The notes: a model not told the origin generated them from the letters alone. A DNA stretch of 64,000 bases from Bacteroidota bacterium (GCA_003250395.1 QKGM01000008.1:33190-97189), one strand, 5' to 3'. Counted from the stretch's first letter, positions 52,095-62,141 are shown. A program made the numbers and translations.

Positions 52095-54500
52095 TCAGAA
52101 AGTGGCTTTAACCGAAAGGATGAAATTCCGGCCTGCAGCCACAATTCCGGAACTGTATGGCCTGTAGCGCTGGTCGGTGAGGTTTTCAAGCCCTGCACTT
52201 ACAGTCAGGTGATCGGCAAACTGATACATAGCTTTGAAGTTGAGGGTGTACCATCCTGGGGAATATGGATTTCCATCTGCATCTATCGCGTATATTTCGG
52301 GTTTGCCTTTCTCTTCCTCAGGCATATCGCTGTACTTTCTCTCACCGCTGTAAACAGCATATAACTGAAGATTGAGTTTATTGGTCTGATATATCAGTTT
52401 CGATATTCCGTACCAGGGAGGAGCATGACGCGAGGGACTTTTCGTGCCATCATCCAATTCTTCTTCTCCATGCTGATAATTAATATCAGAGCTGAAACCA
52501 AATCCAGAAGGCAGTTTTACTTCAACACCAACCTGTATTCCGTACACAGTAGCCGAAGCAGCATTTTGGATTGCAGTTACTTTGCTCATTGTACCATCAT
52601 ACATGATGCTGTCATGCCCATTCAATGTGAAATCACGGCGAACCATTGCGTTATCAAGATAGGTATAATAACCAGTAAGGTCAATCTTGAACATATCGTC
52701 GATAACCTGTGCAATACCTGCCTCTGCACTGTATACATATTCAGCTTTCAGGTCGGGATTGGGAACAACGACAATGCCATCACCTGAATCGAATACCTTT
52801 CCCATGTCGTCGACATTTGGTGAGCGGAATCCGGTCGAGAGATTAATACTCAGTGTTGTGTTATTGACAAGGTGATATACCGTCCCTATGCTACCTGTGA
52901 GGGCTCCATTGTTCATATCTGCTTTGGTAAATGGGAAATGGTAAAATGATGTATCGAATTCGGCATTGAGTATGTATTGGTTGTACCTTACTCCTGCATT
53001 GAACATCAGCCTCTCAGATGGTTTAAACTGATCTGTAATGTAGATTGCATATGAACCCCAGTTCGATTGAGGATAGCGTGAAGCACCGGGTTTACTTATA
53101 CCGGTTTTGATGTTTTCATCAACCCCCGTGGAGGTCACATCGTTGTATACGCCTTCTATACCATACGACAGCGTGTTTTTATCGCCGAGCATTTTTGTGA
53201 AGTCAATATTCCCCGATAATGCATCCACCTCTTCGGTTCTGATTTCACGGTTTGATTTATTAATATCCCTGCTGACACGACTTTCCTTGAAGAACTGGTG
53301 GGCAAGCCTGATGTTCATCTGGTCGTATAATCTGGTGTTTCCGTTATGTTCAACACTCAGGTTGTTCATCATCCATTTTTGAGGACCATAGTACCATTCA
53401 CCATAACGTGGAAGGCCTTTTTTATACCGGATATGACGATCGTATCGATCATAAGCAGAGGTCTCTGAGTAATGGAATCCATATTGGAAATCCCATTTTT
53501 CGTTTGGTTTAAAACGAATTTTCTGCATCATGTTAATTTGTGAATAACCAGAGGGGGTCTGAACCTGAGGGTCTTTATTGGTAACAATTACATCAACGCT
53601 ATCTTGGCGTTGTACGTAAAATGGTCTGAGGTATTCATCAGGACCATCAGATCCCATACGTAAATCACCAAATTTATTTGCACTTATGCTGGTAACCATT
53701 GCCCATTTTTTCCAGCCTACATTAATATCGAAGTGTCCGGTATTTTCGTTGTTGGCTGATGCATAGCGAGTAACTGCCTTGCCGGTTACCAATGGCGTGT
53801 CGTTCATTGAGAGCTGCGGAGTGAGGGTCTGGAAGCTCATCACACCACCAATGGCGTCGCTTCCATAGATTACAGAACCTGGTCCGAATAGTACTTCGGT
53901 ACGTTCGGTAGCGAAGGGATCAAGTGAGATGACGTTCTGGATATTACCGGCACGGAATATCGCGGTATTCATTCTGACACCATCTACAGTGTATAGTAAT
54001 CTGTTTGTGGCAAATCCTCTGATCATCGGGCTTCCGCCTCCCTGCTGGCTCTTCTGGATAAACACCTTCCCCGACATCCCCAGCATATCGGCGGCGGTCT
54101 GAGGGTTCTGAAGCGCAACTTCACGGGCTGAAATTGTCGCTACCTTCGAAGAGATATCAGTTTTACTCTGGCTCCACTTCGAAGCAGAGATGATAACTTC
54201 ATCAATGTTGATGGCTGAAGGAGTGAGGTTTAATTGAAACTTTTCAGCTTCCAGCGTTTTATAACTCTGGTTTGCGGACTTATAACCGAGTGATCTGATT
54301 TTGATTAATTCCGCATCTTTAAATGCTCTGATGTCTGCCTGCCCTTTGGCGTTCGTGGTGGCAATGGCATGAGGGATGTCGCTGATAAGGGTTACCATTT
54401 CCAGAGGTTCCCCGGTATTTGCATCCTTGATGGTTATTATCTGCGAAAATCCTGAGACAGTAATTATCAGGATAACAATTAGTGTTAATATTTTTTTCAC
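52095..54500 (-). CDS. TonB-dependent receptor, haem/haemoglobin type
   Basis: The 801-residue product has a signal peptide (~1-19), an N-terminal carboxypeptidase-regulatory beta domain (~20-95), a plug domain (~120-225, with GGGSPMIRGFATNRLLYTVDGVRMN) and a 22-strand barrel to the terminal Phe (ILSVKATF). FRSPNVDD and NPDLKAEY resemble the FRAP and NPNL boxes of haem and haemoglobin receptors such as HmuR, so haem or a haem protein is the likely substrate. The start codon is GTG at 54500; no ATG is available in frame before a stop. It lies downstream of a small membrane protein gene on the same strand. Confidence 0.85.
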   Translation of the reverse strand: MKKILTLIVILIITVSGFSQIITIKDANTGEPLEMVTLISDIPHAIATTNAKGQADIRAFKDAELIKIRSLGYKSANQSYKTLEAEKFQLNLTPSAINIDEVIISASKWSQSKTDISSKVATISAREVALQNPQTAADMLGMSGKVFIQKSQQGGGSPMIRGFATNRLLYTVDGVRMNTAIFRAGNIQNVISLDPFATERTEVLFGPGSVIYGSDAIGGVMSFQTLTPQLSMNDTPLVTGKAVTRYASANNENTGHFDINVGWKKWAMVTSISANKFGDLRMGSDGPDEYLRPFYVQRQDSVDVIVTNKDPQVQTPSGYSQINMMQKIRFKPNEKWDFQYGFHYSETSAYDRYDRHIRYKKGLPRYGEWYYGPQKWMMNNLSVEHNGNTRLYDQMNIRLAHQFFKESRVSRDINKSNREIRTEEVDALSGNIDFTKMLGDKNTLSYGIEGVYNDVTSTGVDENIKTGISKPGASRYPQSNWGSYAIYITDQFKPSERLMFNAGVRYNQYILNAEFDTSFYHFPFTKADMNNGALTGSIGTVYHLVNNTTLSINLSTGFRSPNVDDMGKVFDSGDGIVVVPNPDLKAEYVYSAEAGIAQVIDDMFKIDLTGYYTYLDNAMVRRDFTLNGHDSIMYDGTMSKVTAIQNAASATVYGIQVGVEVKLPSGFGFSSDINYQHGEEELDDGTKSPSRHAPPWYGISKLIYQTNKLNLQLYAVYSGERKYSDMPEEEKGKPEIYAIDADGNPYSPGWYTLNFKAMYQFADHLTVSAGLENLTDQRYRPYSSGIVAAGRNFILSVKATF

Positions 54501-54718
54501 CGAATGTTAATTTTTAAAATTAATGTAAACAATAAAATTTGATATTGATCAATGACGATTTAGCCTGGTTGTTTTCGCCAGCTATCTGTAATTCATTTAC
54601 ATATAATGAGGGAAATTTAAATGCAGATACAATACAAAAGATAAAATTATATTGTACAGTAAATAGCCTCCTTATAGAATTAGTAGTTGGCTTGGGAAAT
54701 CCTGTTATTCGTCTTGTT

Positions 54719-55261
54719 TTATATCACCTTCGGTGGCGGCAGGTCAATGGATAGGAATCTGGTAACTATATTTTCCCTGTAAATAAGGATGGAACCTATA
54801 TCCCATTCAGGAATAAGTGACGATTCTGTTTGTTCAGGAGGATATAGTTGTTGTAGAAAGTCGATTAGCCTCTTGTTATTTTGTTTGTTTTCGGAGTTAT
54901 CTCCCATGGCCATATCAACAAGCCGGTTGAGTTCTATGTTGAGTAATGTCTCGCGGTGGTCGGGCCAACACAGATAACTGACTGAGTCGTTGGTTCGGGT
55001 AACTTTTACTATGTCGTACATATTCCCTTTGAACTCGAACTCAAGTTCATGTTCCCAATTAAGCAAACGAGATGCATCTGTGTGGCTGAACCTGAGAACT
55101 AAAAGCATTTCCGGATTAATGCCGCTGATCATCATTTGCTTTACCTGCTTTCTGATAACACGGCGCGACTGCTGATACCAAATGGTAGTAACAGCGAGTG
55201 GTGCCAACAGGCAAAGCAGTAGAAACAGGCTGGTGAGTTTAGTTCTCAAAATGAAAAACAA
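54719..55261 (-). CDS. Single-pass membrane protein upstream of the TonB receptor
   Basis: I do not recognise a family. The 180-residue product has one N-terminal membrane segment (~9-27, LTSLFLLLCLLAPLAVTTIWY) followed by a basic stretch and a soluble region with FSHTDASRLLNWEHELEFEFKG and LCWPDHRETLLN, and it ends PPPKVI. No ATG occurs near the 5' end; TTG at 55261 is taken as start, which is uncertain. It is 218 bp upstream of the haem-type receptor on the same strand, so an accessory role in that uptake system is possible. Confidence 0.6.
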   Translation of the reverse strand: MFFILRTKLTSLFLLLCLLAPLAVTTIWYQQSRRVIRKQVKQMMISGINPEMLLVLRFSHTDASRLLNWEHELEFEFKGNMYDIVKVTRTNDSVSYLCWPDHRETLLNIELNRLVDMAMGDNSENKQNNKRLIDFLQQLYPPEQTESSLIPEWDIGSILIYRENIVTRFLSIDLPPPKVI

Positions 55262-55327
55262 CAGGTTTCTTAGGTAACTCTGGCAAAAGTATTAAAAATG
55301 TATACGGAACATTTGTTTTGTTATCAC

Positions 55328-55363
55328 AAAAATAGGAGCTCTTTAGTAAGAACTCCTATTTTT
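55328..55363 (-). terminator. Terminator after the 1056-residue T9SS cargo gene
   Basis: AAAAATAGGAG (55328-55338) pairs with CTCCTATTTTT (55353-55363). It begins 22 bp past the stop on the minus strand. Confidence 0.82.
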
Positions 55364-55384
55364 AGGGATTAAACAGGAGAATAG

Positions 55385-58300
55385 CTATCTGTAAATAACA
55401 ATCTTCCTTGAGATAGACGATTTAGTATCATAAACATATAACACGTACATACCATCAGGTTGATTTGAAAGATCGAGGGTGTAGTTGAGGGTTTCGGTTA
55501 TCTTTATACTTTGATGGTTGTATACAACTTTACCAAGCGAATTGATTACCTTGAAATTGAGCAGCAGGGGAGTAGTTGTTCTCATTTCCAGGGCAAATTT
55601 ACCACTACCAGGGTTCGGGTATATATTAAGGGTCAATGCGCCTGCAAATTCATCAATACCTGTGCAGTCTTTGAAAGTAACCAAAATGGCGTCTGAACCG
55701 GTACAATTCTGGTCGTTGGTAACATTTAGCGTGAAAACCTCTGATCCGATACCAATTCCTGTGCTGTCGATTACAAGCGTGGGAGTTGTTGCACCCCCTG
55801 GCGTCCAGAGGTAAGTTGTTCCACCGGTAGTATTCCCATCGATGGTTACTGCAAGGTTAGAACAAAGCGTTGTGTCGCTACCCAGCATAGGTTGAGGAAC
55901 CGGATTAACCGTGATTGGCTGTGATGCTATCCCGTTACAGCCATTCACAGGGGCTATGGTATATGTGATGAGATGTTCTCCGGGGCCTGCTGTTACCGGG
56001 TCAAATTGTCCATCCGAAACCCCTGTGCCCGACCATGTACCTCCTTCCGGCAGGCCTCCTGTGAGGTTAAAGGTTGCTTCATTAGCGCATACAGCTTCGA
56101 AAGCTTCCAGTGATGTAGCCGGAGATTCATTTACTGTAATTGAAGCAGATGCAGTATCGCTGCACTCATTTTCATCGACATAAATATATGTGATCTTGTG
56201 TTCTCCGACACCTGCAACCGAGGGGTCGAATCTGTTATCAGTTACACCTGTACCCGTATAATATCCACCAGCCGGGCTCCCGTTTACAAGGTCAAAAGCC
56301 GGATAAGCAGAACAGGTAGGTTCAAAGTCGGAAACTATAGCCACCGGCTTAGGGTTAATCGTGAGGGTTGCCATAGATGCTGTACTTTCACAACCAAATG
56401 TTGATTGTGTTGCGTAATACTGATAGACGCCTGGTAAGTCCTGTTCCGTGTTAAAATTATTTCCCGATCCTACCTGAGTGGATAGCGACGCATCACTGTA
56501 CCAGCGGACGTCAGTACCAGTGGCAGTAAGTTGAGGAACCGGCATCCCGTAACAAACTTCAGCGTTTGAAGTTTCCGGAGCCATGGGCTGGTCGGAAACA
56601 GTGATGTAGGACTGTTTTGTGTTTGTATTTGTACCAAAGGTATTGGTTACTTTAAGCGTTACATTATATGAACCAGAAGCCGTATAAGTGATTCCTGTCG
56701 GGTTTTGCTGGGTAGAATTTGAGGGTGTTCCTCCTTCAAATGTCCATTCCCATTGGGATGGGGCTCCTGCCGACTGGTCATTGAAATCTGTTGACGAACC
56801 AGTACAGATTCCTGTTTCTGTGGCAGCGAATGCAGCTACAGGGGCAGTATTTACCACTTTGAAAGTCATCGATCGTTTGTGGACAGGAGTCCCGTTAGGT
56901 CCACGGCCAGTAACTGTAAGGTTATAAACACCACTAGGAACATCACCAAGTTTGACTACTTGTAGCGTCAATGAATCAGGATATGTACTGAGCATGTTAC
57001 CATTTGGGAAGTGAAATCCAAAACTGCCGGATGCAGGTGCCGGAGCAACTTCAGCTGTAAACTCTACCGTGTTGTCATATAGTTTAACGGAAGGAACCGT
57101 AACATTCACTGAGAGTGTATCTATTAGCGTATCATTGGTAGCCAGCATGGTACGCATCGCGTAATCGGGAAAATAGGCTGTATAACTTCCGAAATTATTA
57201 TCACGAAAGTCAGTCCAGGCAAGCATTGCAGTAACCGGATTTGCAGCAATACCGTTATAGTCGCCAAGGTACATCGGAGTTCCACCGCCACCACAGGTTG
57301 AGCAGTTGATCTTCATCTTTTTCGTGGAAATACGCTGGTTGGGTTGGAAAGTAATACCATCATCGGTATAAGTGGCATAGATTAATGCACTGTCGCTTGT
57401 TGGTGTATCACGGGTATCCATCCAGGAAATGTACAGACGACCAGTAGTTTTTTCTGCCCAAATGGCAGGGAACCAGTTATGATTATTCTGTGAGTTGGGG
57501 TCATCATTTACTATTTTGGCAGGTGACCAGGTTACGGCATGGTCGTCTGAATAGCGAAGGAAAATGTCAGGTTTGTTTCCATTACCGGAAGGGTTATTCG
57601 ACGCGTATACCAGATATAGCCTTCCACGGTGCGGCCCATAACTGTTGTCGGCAGCTATATTCGGGTAGGGACGAGTACGCATATTAAGCACAGCGTTCCG
57701 TCCGTTAACCTGCGATCCCACTGTATTGGCAAATGATTGAGTGGAGCGTTGCTGGAATGTAGCACCGCCATCGTTTGATTCAAAAAATGTGTAGACTGAA
57801 GCAAATGAACTTCCGGAATTGGTCACAATGTACTGTGATCCTCCCTGGATATCACCATTAGGCCCAATGCAAATCGACATCCCGGGTAAAGATTGAGGAT
57901 TGAGGTTAGGAGAACTCTGCCACGAAGCACCATTATCGGAGCTTCGGGATACTGAGCCACCACTGTTGGCCGTCATAACTCCCATTAGCCGATTAGAAAA
58001 CGGCCCAGAGGTCTGATCGGCAGCAAGCCAGTTTTTGTCAACTCCCGAGTTGGCGTTTACAGGAGTACTCCATGTTTGTCCGTTATTCGAACTCATAGCT
58101 ACTTTTACTCCCAGGATGCTGGAGGCACCATACATATTCTGATAGGCAAGGTTGCCTGAACTGTCATATGCTACCACTACATCGCCCCGCATTTGAGACC
58201 ATGAGGGATTGCTGGCATTCCAGCTATGGCCGTCAAGTGTATAGTAACCTTTACCGCCGGCAGATCCGGTAGAATTCCATACTGCAAAATATTGAAGCGG

Positions 58301-58555
58301 ATTAAGAGGGTTGTTTGTAATGCTACACTCAGCAAAATCAACACCAAGTTTAAAGTTATCATAGTTGCCTATGGTAACAACAGATGATGTTACTGCATCT
58401 TCGTCTGGCGCAACATAATCTGGTCGCATAATCATCGGATCGTGAAGTACATTTTCATCTTTGGTGGCAGGCTGAGCCTGAAGTATGCCGCCAAACACAA
58501 GCGCTGTAAGCAATAAAGTCAGCCTCATGGTTGATTGGAGTAGAGTTTGTTTCAT
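55385..58555 (-). CDS. Secreted sialidase-like/PKD protein with T9SS type A sorting domain
   Basis: The 1056-residue product has a signal peptide (~1-27, ending LQAQ), an N-terminal half with sialidase/BNR-type repeats (SSNNGQTW, SSDNGASW, SNDGGATF, SDDHAVTW: the Asp-box pattern S-x-D-x-G-x-T-W), a PKD domain (~575-655, WEWTFEGGTPSNS), Ig-like domains with PEGGTWSGTGVSDGQFDP repeats, and a C-terminal sorting domain (LNIYPNPGSGKFALEM...SRKIVIYR). Asp-box repeats show a beta-propeller; catalytic sialidase residues were not identified, so enzyme activity is not claimed. It is a probable surface T9SS cargo. Confidence 0.85.
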   Translation of the reverse strand: MKQTLLQSTMRLTLLLTALVFGGILQAQPATKDENVLHDPMIMRPDYVAPDEDAVTSSVVTIGNYDNFKLGVDFAECSITNNPLNPLQYFAVWNSTGSAGGKGYYTLDGHSWNASNPSWSQMRGDVVVAYDSSGNLAYQNMYGASSILGVKVAMSSNNGQTWSTPVNANSGVDKNWLAADQTSGPFSNRLMGVMTANSGGSVSRSSDNGASWQSSPNLNPQSLPGMSICIGPNGDIQGGSQYIVTNSGSSFASVYTFFESNDGGATFQQRSTQSFANTVGSQVNGRNAVLNMRTRPYPNIAADNSYGPHRGRLYLVYASNNPSGNGNKPDIFLRYSDDHAVTWSPAKIVNDDPNSQNNHNWFPAIWAEKTTGRLYISWMDTRDTPTSDSALIYATYTDDGITFQPNQRISTKKMKINCSTCGGGGTPMYLGDYNGIAANPVTAMLAWTDFRDNNFGSYTAYFPDYAMRTMLATNDTLIDTLSVNVTVPSVKLYDNTVEFTAEVAPAPASGSFGFHFPNGNMLSTYPDSLTLQVVKLGDVPSGVYNLTVTGRGPNGTPVHKRSMTFKVVNTAPVAAFAATETGICTGSSTDFNDQSAGAPSQWEWTFEGGTPSNSTQQNPTGITYTASGSYNVTLKVTNTFGTNTNTKQSYITVSDQPMAPETSNAEVCYGMPVPQLTATGTDVRWYSDASLSTQVGSGNNFNTEQDLPGVYQYYATQSTFGCESTASMATLTINPKPVAIVSDFEPTCSAYPAFDLVNGSPAGGYYTGTGVTDNRFDPSVAGVGEHKITYIYVDENECSDTASASITVNESPATSLEAFEAVCANEATFNLTGGLPEGGTWSGTGVSDGQFDPVTAGPGEHLITYTIAPVNGCNGIASQPITVNPVPQPMLGSDTTLCSNLAVTIDGNTTGGTTYLWTPGGATTPTLVIDSTGIGIGSEVFTLNVTNDQNCTGSDAILVTFKDCTGIDEFAGALTLNIYPNPGSGKFALEMRTTTPLLLNFKVINSLGKVVYNHQSIKITETLNYTLDLSNQPDGMYVLYVYDTKSSISRKIVIYR

Positions 58556-59006
58556 CTGCGTGAATGTTAGTTAGTAATCACAATTATACAATTAATAAAT
58601 ACACTAAACACAGTTTTGGTTCAATTAGCAATTGTTAATGAATTGTTATGGATTAGCTTTTTTCCGCCTTTTTGATCTTGATTGTTTGTTAACCAGGGTT
58701 TTGCTCTCAAAATGGTTATCTGTAAGTGTTTGGTTTGTTGGTGTTTATCGGTGACGTAAGGTAAAAGGATGATGAATAATTATCAAGGTATAGCATAGGC
58801 CAGGTGCCCGATAGCCGGTGACCACTTATCATTGTAACAATAATTGAAACAGGCTATAACATTTTGATAATAAATTGCCTTGGTATTTTTAATATCACAT
58901 ATTTGGCGATGGTTTTGTGATTTATTTTCCCTTAAACATATAAACCAAATTCTGCTTATTATCTTTAGAACTGGCACAAAGCAGAATTTGGTCAAGTAAT
59001 GGAGTA
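58556..59006. other. Intergenic region upstream of the 1056-residue protein gene
   Basis: About 450 bp of AT-rich DNA. I see no gene, consensus promoter, repeat or strong hairpin. Confidence 0.5.
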
Positions 59007-59852
59007 TTATCGTAATGCCAGCTTCACAGACTCATCCAATGAAGTTGTTGGTCTTCCTATTAAACTCGAAAGTTGTTTTGAATCGTCAAACAAATCACCT
59101 TTTGATGCACTTATATCCCAACTTGCTATTGCCGCTGATAAATCTTTCGGGATATTAAGATTTTCCAGTATTTTGGAATATTCCGTTTCAAGTAAGTTTC
59201 TGTAGGGAATGTACTTGCCTGTTTGTTTTGAAATTTCAACAGCTAAATCACTAAGAGTATAGGCATTGTCCCCGGCCAATTCAAATACTTTCCCTTTGTA
59301 ACTGTCGTCAGACAATACAACGGCTGCTGCTTCAGCATAGTCGGTTCTTGCGGCTGACGCTATTTTTCCTGAACCTGCACTACCAATATATGCACCACCA
59401 GCCAATGCGCCTTCAATCGAGCTTGTATAATTTTCGGTGTACCATCCATTTCTGAGGATGGTGTAATCAATGCCTGAAGCTTTCAAAAGTTTTTCGGTTT
59501 CAATGTGTTCGCCTGCCAGATTTATTGTTGTAATTTCTGCATGCAACAAACTTGTATAAACAAGCCATTTGATTTCTGCCTTTTTGGCTGCGTTAATTAC
59601 ATTTCTGTGCTGTCTTACACGCTGACCGATTTCATTAGCCGAAATAAGCAATAATCTGTCAATCCCTTTCAATTGTTTAACCATCTCTTCCTGTTTATCA
59701 TAGTTGAATTCACGTGTAGTCACTCCAAGCTCAACAGCTTTTTGGGGTGTACGAACTAAAGCTACGATATTGTCTTTTCCAACTTTGCTTATTAAATGTT
59801 CAACAACCAGTTTTCCTAACTGACCTGTTGCTCCTGTTATTCCTATCATCAT
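59007..59852 (-). CDS. qorB: NADPH:quinone oxidoreductase 2-like protein (QorB/YtfG)
   Basis: QorB is an atypical SDR that reduces quinones with NADPH. The 281-residue product matches E. coli YtfG closely along its length: IGITGATGQLGK nucleotide loop, IDRLLLISANEIGQRVRQHRNVINAAK, VYTSLLHAE, HIETEKLLKASGIDYTILRNGWYTENY and DLFDDSKQLSSLIGRPTT. The second Met codon (59849) may be the true start. It is last in a four-gene minus-strand set with a Crp-type regulator, a SnoaL-like gene and a DODA-type gene, which points to redox or aromatic-compound stress. Confidence 0.9.
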   Translation of the reverse strand: MMIGITGATGQLGKLVVEHLISKVGKDNIVALVRTPQKAVELGVTTREFNYDKQEEMVKQLKGIDRLLLISANEIGQRVRQHRNVINAAKKAEIKWLVYTSLLHAEITTINLAGEHIETEKLLKASGIDYTILRNGWYTENYTSSIEGALAGGAYIGSAGSGKIASAARTDYAEAAAVVLSDDSYKGKVFELAGDNAYTLSDLAVEISKQTGKYIPYRNLLETEYSKILENLNIPKDLSAAIASWDISASKGDLFDDSKQLSSLIGRPTTSLDESVKLALR

Positions 59853-59898
59853 TTTCTAAAATTTATAAATTGTTCATAACTATATTCTAAAACTATCA

Positions 59899-60783
59899 TC
59901 ATCCGATTTTTACTGACGTCATAGTTAATGACCCTCCAACCGGTTTATCATTAAAGATTCTTATTTCATCTTTTTTTTCCTGCATTGCAAGCGCATACAA
60001 TAAAGGAAGGTAGTGTTCAGGAGTAGGTATCGACAATTCAAATGCCTTGCCTTGTTTTGAAAAGTTTATCAAGGCCTGGTGGTTGGTATCCATAATGAAT
60101 TTTTTCATCTTGTCGTTTGCTTCATTAGCCCAATCATAACCAAAGTTTTCATTTAGTTTTTGCCAATGAATCATTCTAAGGTTGTGCACCAGGTTACCAC
60201 TCCCAACTATTAAAATTCCTTTATACCGTAATTCTGAAAGCTCTTTTGCCAAATCGTAATGTTGTTGCGGATTTTTATTATAGTCAAGGCTTAATTGTAT
60301 AACAGGTATATCTGCCTTTGGGTACATATGCCTTATTACCGACCATGCGCCATGGTCTAAGCCCCATTTTTCATCCAGGGACACTTCCGTGCTTTTTACC
60401 ATGTTTTTAACCTCTTTTGCCAATTGAGGCTTTCCTGGGGCAGGGTACTGAATCTCGTAAAGCTCTTTTGGGAAGCCTCCAAAATCATGGATTGTAGCAG
60501 GATTATTCATAGCGGTCACCTGTGTTCCTTTGGTTTCCCAATGAGCAGAAATAACAATTACAGCTTTTGGAGTTTCTATTTGCGAGGAAATATTCCTGAA
60601 TCCTTGTACAAATTCGTTTTCTTCGATGGCATTCATAGGGCTGCCATGTCCTAGAAAAAGTACAGGCATTTTTGGTGTGTTTTTCAGGAATTCAGTCATT
60701 TTATTTAAAGTATTCAAGTCCATTCCTGTTAATGTTAGAGGTACTGTAGCCAATATTGTTTTTACAAATGTTTTCCTGTCCAT
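59899..60783 (-). CDS. 4,5-DOPA dioxygenase extradiol family protein (YgiD-like)
   Basis: LigB-fold metalloenzymes of this group open catechol rings. The 294-residue product has the N-terminal metal site VLFLGHGSPMNAIE, ISAHWETKG, GLDHGAWSVI with further His ligands, and GSGNLVHNL, in the order of YgiD. An N-terminal extension (MDRKTFVKTILATVPLTLTG, ~30 residues) resembles a weak signal or anchor and is not found in E. coli YgiD. It lies 46 bp upstream of qorB. In vivo substrate is unknown. Confidence 0.87.
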   Translation of the reverse strand: MDRKTFVKTILATVPLTLTGMDLNTLNKMTEFLKNTPKMPVLFLGHGSPMNAIEENEFVQGFRNISSQIETPKAVIVISAHWETKGTQVTAMNNPATIHDFGGFPKELYEIQYPAPGKPQLAKEVKNMVKSTEVSLDEKWGLDHGAWSVIRHMYPKADIPVIQLSLDYNKNPQQHYDLAKELSELRYKGILIVGSGNLVHNLRMIHWQKLNENFGYDWANEANDKMKKFIMDTNHQALINFSKQGKAFELSIPTPEHYLPLLYALAMQEKKDEIRIFNDKPVGGSLTMTSVKIG

Positions 60784-60848
60784 ATAAATTTGCAGTCAGA
60801 ATGCCTTCCTGTCATGAACCAGGAAGGTAAATTCTATAAATTGATCAA

Positions 60849-61414
60849 TTACATTAAACCCAATTGTTTCATAAAGGTTAAATTATCCCGGAAAAGGTAT
60901 TCCTCAATCATCACACCTTCTTTGTTCCAAATGCCAATTGTTACTATGTTTATTTTGAAAGCTTTTTTGTGGGTTCAATATACTTGCCAACCTCATTTGG
61001 CATTAGTTCTGTAAATGTTCCTTCCATAATTCCCATTACTGCCGTCAAATTTCCAGAACCTACTTTTATGGGGTGCTCTTTTATCCGGGTATCAGGTGCA
61101 TAAACGAACATTTTTTTTAGGTCTTCAATATGTTGTTCGATGCCTGTTGCCGTGCTCCCATCAGGCCAGTGAACCAGTATTTCTTCTGAATGACTCTCGT
61201 GAAGTCGTACCCATTCCTGATTCGTAAATACAACAAAATCTAAACCATCAAATGTTTCGAGGTTATTTGCGATTGTTTCATTGGATTTAGCAATTCTGGT
61301 TAATTCATTTCTCAGGGTTTCTCTCTCTGCTTTATGCTTTTCAACATTTATCTGGGCAGTTGCCGATAATGTTCCTGTCAAAATCAGGGCGACTAAAATT
61401 ATATTTGCTTTCAT
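60849..61414 (-). pseudogene. SnoaL-like (NTF2-fold) protein with a -1 frameshift at A_AAA_AAG
   Basis: The zero frame gives a 154-residue protein (60950-61414) with a signal peptide (MKANIILVALILTGTLSATAQ) and an NTF2/SnoaL-like domain (VRLHESHSEEILVHWPDGSTATGIEQHIED). It stops early, losing the last strand and helix of the fold. That missing part is found intact in the -1 frame: 37 codons with WNKEGVMIEEYLF and MKQLGLM, ending at 60849. The join falls exactly at AAAAAAG (60968-60962), the classic slippery heptamer, giving 188 residues in all. Either the gene has lost a base in a homopolymer, or full-length protein is made by slippage or frameshifting. A read error is a third option. Confidence 0.75.
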
Positions 61415-61526
61415 ACCGCTAATTTTAATTTTACGGTACAAAAGTAGACAGGCATTAAGAGGCTTACACTTGACCTATGTTAAGAAATGAAACTGATGTA
61501 TGTCAAGTGTTAAAATGATACTGTAT

Positions 61527-62102
61527 TTATTTTTGTTTTCTAATCCTGCTAAGACTTTCAGGAGTGATCCCCAAATAGGAGGCAATGTACACAAGCGGTA
61601 CACGTTGGAAAATTTCAGGATTTTCTTTTAGCATTTCATTATACCTGTCCATAGCAGTTTCCCACATTGTTGCATTGAGCCGGCTCAATGCATTTATATA
61701 TGCTTTTTGGAATAGGACACGAAAATATCTTTCAAGTGCAGGGATTTCAAGTAATAGCTGCTCAAATTGTTTGTGGGAAATTCTTAGCAATTCAGAATCC
61801 TCCAGAGCTTCAATATTGTATTTTGAAGAGTTTTGTGAAAAAAAACTTTGGATGTCAGCAATCCAGTTATTATCCATTCTTATCTGGTAGATATGTTCTG
61901 TGCCTTTTGAGTCAATATAAAAAGAACGTAAGCATCCTTTGGTTATAAAGTATATGTATTTGCAAATTTGGCCCGAAATTAACAGCTCTTTCTTTCTTTT
62001 GATTTTTACAGACTCGAATGAAGAAAGAATAGCTAACTCATCTTCTTTTGTAATGGTGGTCCATTTTTTTATATAATAAATCAATTTGTTGTCTGTTGGC
62101 AT
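61527..62102 (-). CDS. Crp/Fnr family transcriptional regulator
   Basis: The 191-residue product has a cyclic-nucleotide-type beta barrel (~20-115, GQICKYIYFITKGCLRSFY) and a C-terminal winged helix (~140-190, RVPLVYIASYLGITPESLSRIRK). No N-terminal Fe-S cysteine motif exists, so it is not a classical FNR. ATG 62102 (MPTDNKLIYY) is preferred over 62141. It lies directly upstream of the SnoaL-like, DODA-type and qorB genes on the same strand and probably controls them; ligand unknown. Confidence 0.85.
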   Translation of the reverse strand: MPTDNKLIYYIKKWTTITKEDELAILSSFESVKIKRKKELLISGQICKYIYFITKGCLRSFYIDSKGTEHIYQIRMDNNWIADIQSFFSQNSSKYNIEALEDSELLRISHKQFEQLLLEIPALERYFRVLFQKAYINALSRLNATMWETAMDRYNEMLKENPEIFQRVPLVYIASYLGITPESLSRIRKQK

Positions 62103-62141
62103 GTTCAAAATCTTAATCTTTTCTAAAATTAATATAAACAT

